Shown here one piece after another: positions 4,561 to 11,028 of a stretch of 11,890 nt of DNA. The translations under genes and the position numbers were made by a program. The stretch covers positions 1 through 11,890 of the forward strand of contig UQUX01000050.1 in assembly GCA_900544425.1 (NCBI GenBank). Direction: 5' to 3'. A model generated the notes under the pieces. It saw nothing but the letters and a program-made list of their open reading frames with translations. It made no database searches and was not told the origin of the DNA. Origin of the DNA: an uncultured Collinsella sp. (GTDB lineage Bacteria > Actinomycetota > Coriobacteriia > Coriobacteriales > Coriobacteriaceae). The first letter of the stretch is position 1. The number at the start of each line of letters is the position of its first letter.

Positions 4561-6725
4561 TACGACCCACCGCCAAAAGCACCCACCAGCGTGGCAACAT
4601 CGACAGTGAGCGGGATGGAGCCGCCGCCGGGCAGCGGGATCTCCGCAAGTGTGAATATCGCGCCGCTGATGGTGCGCTCGACGTGATATTCCAAGGCCTC
4701 GCAAAGCGCCTTGGGGTCAGTCACGCCCAAGGGGATTTTTCGCAGGGTATCTTGAGCTTTGGAGATGCCCGCGATATCGGACCCCGGACTTTTGATGACA
4801 TTGGCGGTATCGGTCAGCACCGGTTTTCGCAGACGCAAATCGCACGGTTCGAGCCCCAGCGCCGCCACGGAGAACGAAACGGTGTCACCGAGCCAGGACG
4901 CGATGGAGCCCAGCGCGCCGCTACTCCCTCCCAAGCCACCGATCAGCTCTCCCATAAGCTCGTCGGCCGCACCCTGGATGTCTCCGTACCCCACAAGTAG
5001 GCGGCCCCAAACATCCATAACGCCATCGAGCACGCCGGCAACGCCGCCCGAACGCTCCTCCAGTGTCGAGAAAAACCGCGAGAGAACGTTATTTTGTGCC
5101 GTCGCATCATCGGGCGCGAGCACTGCAGCAGAAATTGCACCACGATCGCCAAGCTCAACTGCCGTGTTAAACGAAGAGTTGAGCTCGTCGGGACTGGAGA
5201 TGGCGCCCGAGACCGCAAAGGCGACCACGCCGTTGCGACCGGGCGGGGCGATGCGCGGGCGCTCACCCGAAAGCTCTTTGATGGCGGTATCGAACGCATT
5301 GCCCGCACGGTCGGCTTCGTCCTCGGTTTGACGCTCGAGTTCGAGTTCCTTGTTGCGACAGTCGACGTAGTCCTCCAGGGCGTCTTTAAACTTGTCAAAG
5401 TGATACTCGAAGCCGTTTTCGATAGAGGTTGAAGGCGCCGCAACAGCACCAAGCGACGAAACGCCAAAATGGCATTTGCTGCATTTATCTTGCCCATCGT
5501 AATCGGCAACCGAAGCAAATCCGCTCGGCGTTCCTTTCTTATAGTTAGGGCAGGTCGTCCCGTAATGCAGATACGCCTTGTCATCGTTCACGCTAGTCGG
5601 CCACACCGCATCGGTATAGAGTTCCGTCGCCCGGACCTCATCAGAGTTGCGCGGCAGCAGCGGAATATAGGAGGAGACCCTGTCTCCGTTCTCGGTTATA
5701 TATGCCCGATCGACCTCCGCGCTCGCATAGGTATAAAACGCCTTACGCGCCGCAGACTCCGCCTTCATCTCGACACTCGAGCCTTGGGGCTTCTCGTTTG
5801 CCAGACGCCAATGGTAGTAGTCCTTCGAGCGATCGAGCGCCACTTGCGGTTCCCACGTAACGCTCGAAGCGTAATGCGGATTTTGAACACCGGAGAGATC
5901 CGTTAGGCTTTTTGCGCGCTCCCACATACACGAACAGCTGCCGACCGAACCTTTATCCGATCCACCGCAATCCGCTAGCCAGGCACGCTCTTTGGCCTTC
6001 GCCGTCTCCTCCGATGCTTTTTGTAGCTCCTCGGCCGCGCGCTCCAGATCTTCCGACGCATCCTTAATGGCATCGGTCGAGATCTCGGACCCTTCGAGCG
6101 CAACAAAATCCGACTCGGATGTCCTGGGCACGGCAAGCGCCGTACCGGTATAGGTCACGCCGTCGGTATCCTGCGCCGATACTGCCTGCATGGCGCGCGC
6201 GGCAACCAGGTACGGCAAGGCGGTCTCGATCTTTCGCAGGCCCCTTGCCGCGCTTTTAGCAAACTTGTTACGCGTTTTAATGATCTGGGTTCCCGTTTCG
6301 ATGATATCGCTGCCGACAACCTCGGCGCCCGGAATGAGAATGGCAACCAAGCCGGTGCCGATCGTGGCAAACCCCGCCAGGCCCAAACTCAAAATGCTCG
6401 CATCGACCACCGTGGCGGCTGTGTGATAGGACGACACCACGTTGGCGCCCGCCAGTGCACCGCTATCGGCCGCCACCTGGGTGTCTCCGGCGCGCGACAT
6501 GCTCCATATCGCCGCGGTCGACGAAAACAGCAGCGTAAGCACCACCAGAATGACAACCGCAGAGGAGAGCGTGGTATAGGCACCGTCTTCGATAAACAAG
6601 TCGATACCGGCACGGCCCATAAAGCCGCCCCGCCTGCGGCGAGCGCCTGGTCGACGGCGGGCCGCAAACCCTTGCGTCACCCGCAGCAGGCAGCGCCTAA
6701 TCCCATGCAGCAATCCATGAATCAT
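4560..6725 (-). CDS. Large TadG-like Flp pilus assembly protein (721 residues)
   Basis: Residues 1-45 are basic (a run of about ten Arg at 23-33). They are followed by a TadG-type N-terminal anchor: EDGAYTTLSSAVV (46-58), a transmembrane helix to about 75, then AGDTQVAADSGALAGANVV (79-97), the usual ADxxALAxA signature. Unlike the TadE proteins it lacks Glu at +5. A second hydrophobic segment lies at 111-137 and a charged heptad-like helix at 217-247. The large extracellular region has nine Cys, including CSC (264-266) and CSKCH (415-419), and no VWA motif that I recognise. ATG 6725 is chosen because GGAGGGAG precedes it by five bases; it overlaps the upstream tadE by 29 bases. An alternative ATG at 6620 would remove the Arg-rich leader. 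Function beyond Tad association is unknown. Confidence 0.85.
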   Translation of the reverse strand: MIHGLLHGIRRCLLRVTQGFAARRRPGARRRRGGFMGRAGIDLFIEDGAYTTLSSAVVILVVLTLLFSSTAAIWSMSRAGDTQVAADSGALAGANVVSSYHTAATVVDASILSLGLAGFATIGTGLVAILIPGAEVVGSDIIETGTQIIKTRNKFAKSAARGLRKIETALPYLVAARAMQAVSAQDTDGVTYTGTALAVPRTSESDFVALEGSEISTDAIKDASEDLERAAEELQKASEETAKAKERAWLADCGGSDKGSVGSCSCMWERAKSLTDLSGVQNPHYASSVTWEPQVALDRSKDYYHWRLANEKPQGSSVEMKAESAARKAFYTYASAEVDRAYITENGDRVSSYIPLLPRNSDEVRATELYTDAVWPTSVNDDKAYLHYGTTCPNYKKGTPSGFASVADYDGQDKCSKCHFGVSSLGAVAAPSTSIENGFEYHFDKFKDALEDYVDCRNKELELERQTEDEADRAGNAFDTAIKELSGERPRIAPPGRNGVVAFAVSGAISSPDELNSSFNTAVELGDRGAISAAVLAPDDATAQNNVLSRFFSTLEERSGGVAGVLDGVMDVWGRLLVGYGDIQGAADELMGELIGGLGGSSGALGSIASWLGDTVSFSVAALGLEPCDLRLRKPVLTDTANVIKSPGSDIAGISKAQDTLRKIPLGVTDPKALCEALEYHVERTISGAIFTLAEIPLPGGGSIPLTVDVATLVGAFGGGS

Positions 6726-7209
6726 AATCTCCCTCCAGCCATTCGGGACGCGATCGATACGAGACGTCGACCTTGAGCTCGACATAGCCACCCTCACCCG
6801 CACTGCCCATGGCCTGCACAAATGCACCGATTACGGGCAGCGGCTTAACCTCGCCGGCAACAGACACGGACGAAACGCCGCCAGCACCGGCCCGCCCCAA
6901 CTCGATATCCCACGACAGCGGCCCGCCGGCATGAAAAATCGAGACGTCGGGCACCGCGGCAAGTCTGCGGCGAGTGAACTCCTTAAGGTCATCGTCGTCA
7001 TCCACCGTCGTCGTGGTCATAAGCCGCGCGGTCTCAGCGGCGGCAGACTCCATGACCGCGCGCGTATAGAGCAGGCACACCGGCTGCAACGCGAGCAAGA
7101 TAAGCGTCAAAAACGTCGGCAGCAAAAAGGCAGCCTCGACCGTAGACTGCGCCCGATCCTCGCACGCGATATCAATACAGAGCGATGTCCTTGGCACCCA
7201 TCGCGGCAT
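6697..7209 (-). CDS. TadE-like pseudopilin (first copy)
   Basis: The 170-residue reading has the TadE domain at 19-62: RAQSTVEAAF with Glu25 at +5 after Ala20, then one hydrophobic helix (26-48) and the AVMESAAAETARL tail typical of TadE. The outer domain has an Asp run (DDDDD, 70-74) and ends EGDYDSWIAAWD. It is a minor pilin-like assembly component in the membrane. The start is uncertain: ATG 7209 overlaps the preceding gene by 38 bases and has no ribosome site, GTG 7197 is no better, and an ATT at 7176 would give a leader as short as those of the sibling genes. The end overlaps the TadG-like gene by 29 bases. Confidence 0.85.
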   Translation of the reverse strand: MPRWVPRTSLCIDIACEDRAQSTVEAAFLLPTFLTLILLALQPVCLLYTRAVMESAAAETARLMTTTTVDDDDDLKEFTRRRLAAVPDVSIFHAGGPLSWDIELGRAGAGGVSSVSVAGEVKPLPVIGAFVQAMGSAGEGGYVELKVDVSYRSRPEWLEGDYDSWIAAWD

Positions 7210-7390
7210 CGATAACCGACGACGGAGCGACGCCATGAGACGCTGCCCGCTCGACCAGTGCCGCCAAGCGCCCATCAGTGCCAGCGCGCCAAAGCCCCGC
7301 AATCGCCAGCACAATCGACAACAGCGCCACGGTGACGATGGCGTATTCGACGGTCGACTGAGCAGATTCCTCACGCAGGACATCATGCAT
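7172..7390 (-). CDS. Small Flp-like prepilin (second Flp-type protein)
   Basis: The 72-residue protein starts MHDVLREES, followed by AQSTVEYAIV (10-19). This is the Flp/TadE processing signature with Glu15 at +5 and a Tyr at +6, as in Flp pilins. A hydrophobic helix spans 17-33. The C-terminal 40 residues are longer and less hydrophobic than in the flp product next door, so it may be a minor pilin and not the major subunit. The start is firm: AAGGAGGGG lies seven bases upstream, and the ATG is one base after the stop of the preceding membrane-protein gene, whose last codons contain this ribosome site. Confidence 0.85.
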   Translation of the reverse strand: MHDVLREESAQSTVEYAIVTVALLSIVLAIAGLWRAGTDGRLAALVERAASHGVAPSSVIDAAMGAKDIALY

Positions 7391-7391
7391 T

Positions 7392-7955
7392 TCACGACCC
7401 CTCCTTTGACTCCGTTGTTTGCGGAACCAGACGCACGGCACGCAGGCGGCACGAGGCATCGCCGGCATCCGCGGCAACCGTCACCATGTCGACCCAGCCT
7501 CGCCCATCGCGCACGATGGCGCCCCATACGTTACCCTTAATATCGAGATAGCCGCTCAGGGCGAGCTGGGCCGTTGGCACCTCGCGGTAGGCGCGTAACA
7601 TATCCGCCGCTGCCTCGGTCATCGGTCGGTCCTCGGACCATGCAAGCCGGACCGCAATCGCGTTGTCCTCAGGCGAATCCGTCGCAGTGCCAGACCGCTT
7701 GTCGAGCATCCGCAGAAAGGTTTGCGCCGTGACAGCGACATCCGAATCGTCCGCATCTCGCATCTCATCTTTTTGAGACGCCACCGCCGAATCTGAGCCC
7801 GAATCGAAGGCGGCCCCAGGACGCTGCTGCCGCGCGGCGTTTAGCCCCCAAACCGCCACTGCCACCGCCACAACCACACAGGCAAACACCAGCAGTGCGC
7901 CGGCAGGCCGCCTGCCCTCTACAGGCTGTTGATGCCCTCGCTGATAGCGTTCCAT
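7392..7955 (-). CDS. Single-pass membrane protein of unknown function in the Tad operon
   Basis: I do not recognise the family. The 187-residue product has a short basic N-terminus, one strong transmembrane helix (about 18-39, GALLVFACVVVAVAVAVWGL) and a 145-residue outer part. That part begins with a flexible acidic stretch (50-75) and ends in a compact, probably folded segment, GYLDIKGNVWGAIV (135-148) to CRLRAVRLVP (169-178). It has no prepilin motif. Its start overlaps the end of flp by 37 bases with only a weak AAGG site, so it may depend on translation of flp. Placement between two Flp-type pilins suggests a pilus assembly or anchoring factor; this is inference from position only. Confidence 0.8.
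   Translation of the reverse strand: MERYQRGHQQPVEGRRPAGALLVFACVVVAVAVAVWGLNAARQQRPGAAFDSGSDSAVASQKDEMRDADDSDVAVTAQTFLRMLDKRSGTATDSPEDNAIAVRLAWSEDRPMTEAAADMLRAYREVPTAQLALSGYLDIKGNVWGAIVRDGRGWVDMVTVAADAGDASCRLRAVRLVPQTTESKEGS
7902..7916 (-). other. GC hairpin immediately after the flp stop codon
   Basis: GGCAGG-CGG-CCTGCC forms a perfect six-base-pair GC-rich stem starting two bases after the flp TAG. There is no following U-tract. It lies within codons of the overlapping membrane-protein gene (Gly-Arg-Arg-Pro-Ala). It may stabilise the upstream flp message or slow transcription, but neither is shown by sequence alone. Confidence 0.4.
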
Positions 7956-8152
7956 AGATCTTGGACCTTGCCCTTAAATGCGACAATGGCAATGATGGCG
8001 ATCACCACGAGCACGCCGACCAAGATGGCGTATTCGGTGGTGCCCTGCGCACTCTCCTCCTGCAGTAGCTCCCCGGCATGCTGGCGAGCGCGAATTGACT
8101 GGCAAACAGCCCAGCTCCAGACCTTGCCAGCAACGTCAGTCATCGTGTTCAT
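7919..8152 (-). CDS. flp: Flp-type major pilin
   Basis: Flp pilins polymerise into the Tad pilus that mediates adherence and surface colonisation. The 77-residue prepilin has a long leader (1-35), then AQGTTEYAILVGVLVVIAII (35-54). Glu40 is at +5 and Tyr41 at +6 if the peptidase cuts after Ala35. One hydrophobic helix (42-59) is followed by a short amphipathic tail (FKGKVQDLWNAISEGINSL). The mature pilin would be about 42 residues, normal for Flp. The start has a strong site, GGGAGG, five bases upstream; an ATG three codons later is also possible. It lies ten bases after tadC and overlaps the next gene by 37 bases. The usual -1 Gly is Ala here. Confidence 0.93.
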   Translation of the reverse strand: MNTMTDVAGKVWSWAVCQSIRARQHAGELLQEESAQGTTEYAILVGVLVVIAIIAIVAFKGKVQDLWNAISEGINSL

Positions 8153-8162
8153 GTATTCCTCC

Positions 8163-8804
8163 CTACATCATCCCGCCTGCTCCCAACAGCGGGCCCAATA
8201 TGGACAGAAGCAACGCCGGCAAGATGAGCGTGCCGGTGGGAATCAGCAGCTTGACGGGCGCACGCTCGATCTCGCGCTCGACCGCGGCGCGATGAGCCGC
8301 ACGGATCTCGCGACTTTGAGCGGCCAGTGTCTCGGCAAGTGGGGCACCCAGAGCGAGCGCCTGCCCCACCGTGATGGCAAAGGTCTCGAGCGCTCGCACG
8401 TCCAGGTCGCGTGCGACGGCCAACAGCTCGTCCTCACGCGTGCCCACGCCCACCTGCCACGCCATGCAGGCCCGCTCAAGTCGAAGAGCCAGCACTGACC
8501 GGCGGTTGGCGCAGAAAATCTCAAGCGCCACATCAAACGAAAGACCGGCCGAAAGACCCAAGCGCACAACATCGATCATCTCGGACACTTCGCCGAGCGA
8601 TACTCGCGCCGGGCCGCCCGCTCCAACCGCGCCCTTCATTCGCGCGGCCAGAGCATCGACCACCGAGCGACCCGCGGCAGCGACCAGCACCGCCTCGCGC
8701 TTGCAGGCCTCTGCGATCTTGCGTGCATCCGCCCGATCCAAACCCGTTGCGACAAATACACTCAGAGCGCACAGGCAAGCCGCAACTGCAACCGGGGCGC
8801 TCAT
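8163..8804 (-). CDS. tadC: Tad platform protein TadC (T2SSF family)
   Basis: TadC and TadB form the inner-membrane platform on which the TadA motor acts. The 213-residue protein has an N-terminal transmembrane helix (2-21) and a type II secretion F domain (about 73-202), seen in EMIDVVRLGLSAGLSFDVAL (75-94) and FAITVGQALALGAPLAETL (142-160). A C-terminal hydrophobic helix spans 186-206. It is shorter than typical TadC and shows only two clear membrane helices. Its ATG overlaps the tadB stop by four bases (ATGA). Assignment as TadC and not a second TadB rests on order and length. Confidence 0.9.
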   Translation of the reverse strand: MSAPVAVAACLCALSVFVATGLDRADARKIAEACKREAVLVAAAGRSVVDALAARMKGAVGAGGPARVSLGEVSEMIDVVRLGLSAGLSFDVALEIFCANRRSVLALRLERACMAWQVGVGTREDELLAVARDLDVRALETFAITVGQALALGAPLAETLAAQSREIRAAHRAAVEREIERAPVKLLIPTGTLILPALLLSILGPLLGAGGMM

Positions 8805-9727
8805 AGCTTCACCCGCATAATGCGCCGGATAACCACCAGGGCAACGGCGTTGAGGGCAAGACCCAGCACCACAGTGCCCGCGCCGGCAGGCGTCGCAAGA
8901 CCGCGACGAAAATCTGCCGAAAGCAGCGCCAACACCGCGCACATGCCCGTCGGCATCGCCGCGACCATATGCGCAGACATGCGAGCCTGCGACGTCTTAA
9001 CATCCAGGCGGCGCTTGAGCTCAATGCGCTCCCCCACCATGCTCGACGCCTCGGACAGTAAGTCGGCAAGCGGAGCACCGGTGCGCTGAGACACCTTAAG
9101 CGCCAAGGTCACAAGCGAAAGGCCAGGGGCGTCGATGCGCACGAGCAAGTCATCGAGCGCGTCGGTCGCCGAGATGCCGCAATCGATTGCCGCCGCCACC
9201 CGCAAAAACTCGGTATGCACCGGTTCTTGCGCATGAGCGCCCACAAAGCGCATGCCCTGGGCCAGTGAATGTCCCGAGGCAAGCGACATGGAAAGTGCGG
9301 TAAACGCCTCGGGCATGGCCTCTTCTGCATCGTGTTGCTCGCGCCGGCTCTCAAAGCCATCCCGAGCGGCGCCAACGGCAAACGGAGCAACAAGTCCCAA
9401 GGCAAATCCGAGGGGCGATAACGACACCATCGTTAGCAAAACGCAGCAGACACCGCTCGATAGCAGCAGAAACGCCAAACGCCCCGAAGCATCCTCGATC
9501 GCGAGGCCAAGGCGACGCGCCGGAGCCAGCGATGCCCACGAACGGGCGATCTTTTTCAGCAGATCGTTTTCCACCAGCTCACGCGGCAGCTTCTCTGCCA
9601 CCGTCTCGAGCGCCTGACGCGCCAGCTCCGCCGGCGGTACCTGCGGCACACGAGGTTCCGCCCCGCACGCCGTCGCAACAGAAAACCCTGCCAAACCCCC
9701 TACGACGAGGGGCACAGCGACCTCCAT
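8801..9727 (-). CDS. tadB: Tad platform protein TadB (T2SSF family)
   Basis: The 308-residue membrane protein carries hydrophobic segments at 1-20, 84-103, 105-120, 250-270 and 282-302. A T2SSF domain lies at about 139-268, with FTALSMSLASGHSLAQGM (142-159) and SQRTGAPLADLLSEAS (213-228), the TadB pattern. It would sit in the cytoplasmic membrane and couple ATP hydrolysis by TadA to pilin extraction. The ATG at 9727 is supported by GGAGGT six bases upstream, although this makes a 28-base overlap with the end of tadA. tadC follows with a four-base overlap. Confidence 0.94.
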   Translation of the reverse strand: MEVAVPLVVGGLAGFSVATACGAEPRVPQVPPAELARQALETVAEKLPRELVENDLLKKIARSWASLAPARRLGLAIEDASGRLAFLLLSSGVCCVLLTMVSLSPLGFALGLVAPFAVGAARDGFESRREQHDAEEAMPEAFTALSMSLASGHSLAQGMRFVGAHAQEPVHTEFLRVAAAIDCGISATDALDDLLVRIDAPGLSLVTLALKVSQRTGAPLADLLSEASSMVGERIELKRRLDVKTSQARMSAHMVAAMPTGMCAVLALLSADFRRGLATPAGAGTVVLGLALNAVALVVIRRIMRVKL

Positions 9728-11028
9728 TCGTCCACCTCCTCTTGTGTGAGCGTCCCCGACCGCAGGCCTTCTGCGATAAACGGCGGCTCGCGGTCAAGCT
9801 TCCAGGTGCGCTCGGCGGCATCGAAAGTCACATAGCGCTCGAGCTCTACGCCGCCCGACGCGGCGCGACGCACCCCCGAATACGAGGAGACGAAACGCCT
9901 GCCATCGGCGTGGCGCTCGGACATCACGATGCCGTCGAGCGCCATGGCAATCTGCTCCTCGATGAGCTCGCTCGGCAGATCGATGCCATAACGTGCAAGC
10001 AACGTCAGACGCACCACGGTCTCCTGCTCGGAACCCGCATGAAGTGTGGTGAGCGACCCGTCGTGGCCCGTGTTCATGGCCTGCAACATGTCGCAGCACT
10101 CGGCACCGCGCACCTCGCCCACCACGATGCGGTCGGGGCGCATGCGCAGGGCATTGGTCACCAGGTCGCGGATCGTCACCGCACCCTCGCCCTCAATTGA
10201 AGCCTCGCGCGCCTCTAGGCGCACCACGTGCGGATGATGTGCAAACTTGAGCTCGGCAGAGTCCTCGATCGTCACGATGCGCTCGCCGGTGGAAATCTCA
10301 CATGACAACGCGTTGAGCAGGGTGGTCTTACCAGATCCCGTGCCTCCCGCAACCGCCAGGTCCTGTCGCAGCGACACCGCGCACGACAGCAGCTGCGCAT
10401 ACCAAAGCGGCAGCGACCCCAGCCCCACAAGCTCGTCCAGCGAGCAGATGCGGTCCGAGAACTTTCGGATGGTGAGAATCGGTCCGTCAATCGCCACAGG
10501 CGGAATCACCGCGTTGACGCGATAGCCCGTTTTGAGGCGGGCGTTGACGATGGGACTGCGCTCGTCGATACGGCGGCCAAGTGGCGAGATGATGCGGTCG
10601 ATAAGCACACGGATCTGCTCATCATCCTCAAACGCATGCTCGATGGGGTACAAGACGCCGCCGCGTTCAAAGAAAGCCGAGCGGCAGCCGTTGATCATGA
10701 TTTCGGTAACGGTGTCGTCCTCGATGAGCGGCTGCAACGGCCCCAAGCCCACCACGTCATCCAAAATCTCGTCGATGATAGTCTCGCGCTCGGGCGTCGC
10801 GAGATCGGTCGGCTCCTCAACATTGAGCGCCGCCTCCACCGCAGGACGCAATTCCGAGCGGGCAAGTGCCGGGTCGATATAGGCGCTGATACGCGCCACT
10901 TCGTCGTAACCCATGCGGTCCATCACGGCGCGCTTGGTGCGTCGTTTCACCGCGCGGCGACGCCCCGCATCTACAGGCGCTGCCGCCGCTGCAGCGCCAG
11001 CAGCCTTAATCCTCGTTTGCAGGCTCAT
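9700..11028 (-). CDS. tadA: Tad pilus motor ATPase TadA (VirB11/CpaF-like)
   Basis: This secretion ATPase powers Flp pilus assembly. All expected motifs are present in the 442-residue protein: the N-terminal domain block DDVVGLGPLQPLIEDDTVTE (90-109), a Walker A GGTGSGKT (228-235), the Asp box IEDSAEL (254-260), a Walker B RIVVGEVRG (300-308) with catalytic Glu305, and the His box GHDGSLTTLHAG (321-332). The first 40 residues are a basic, alanine-rich tail typical of CpaF/TadA. The ATG overlaps the tadZ-like stop by four bases (ATGA), and GAGGGTGA lies upstream. It would form a hexamer on the cytoplasmic face of the TadB/TadC platform. Length and motif set indicate an intact enzyme. Confidence 0.97.
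   Translation of the reverse strand: MSLQTRIKAAGAAAAAAPVDAGRRRAVKRRTKRAVMDRMGYDEVARISAYIDPALARSELRPAVEAALNVEEPTDLATPERETIIDEILDDVVGLGPLQPLIEDDTVTEIMINGCRSAFFERGGVLYPIEHAFEDDEQIRVLIDRIISPLGRRIDERSPIVNARLKTGYRVNAVIPPVAIDGPILTIRKFSDRICSLDELVGLGSLPLWYAQLLSCAVSLRQDLAVAGGTGSGKTTLLNALSCEISTGERIVTIEDSAELKFAHHPHVVRLEAREASIEGEGAVTIRDLVTNALRMRPDRIVVGEVRGAECCDMLQAMNTGHDGSLTTLHAGSEQETVVRLTLLARYGIDLPSELIEEQIAMALDGIVMSERHADGRRFVSSYSGVRRAASGGVELERYVTFDAAERTWKLDREPPFIAEGLRSGTLTQEEVDEWRSLCPSS

Noticed and set aside
4273..4686. Plus-strand frame opposite the TadE/TadG junction
   Set aside because: It is antisense to two well-supported genes and the product has no recognisable features.
5460..5490. Haem-c binding site at CSKCH of the TadG-like protein as a firm call
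   Set aside because: A single CxxCH in a large extracellular protein without other cytochrome features is weak evidence, so it is listed only as a motif worth checking.
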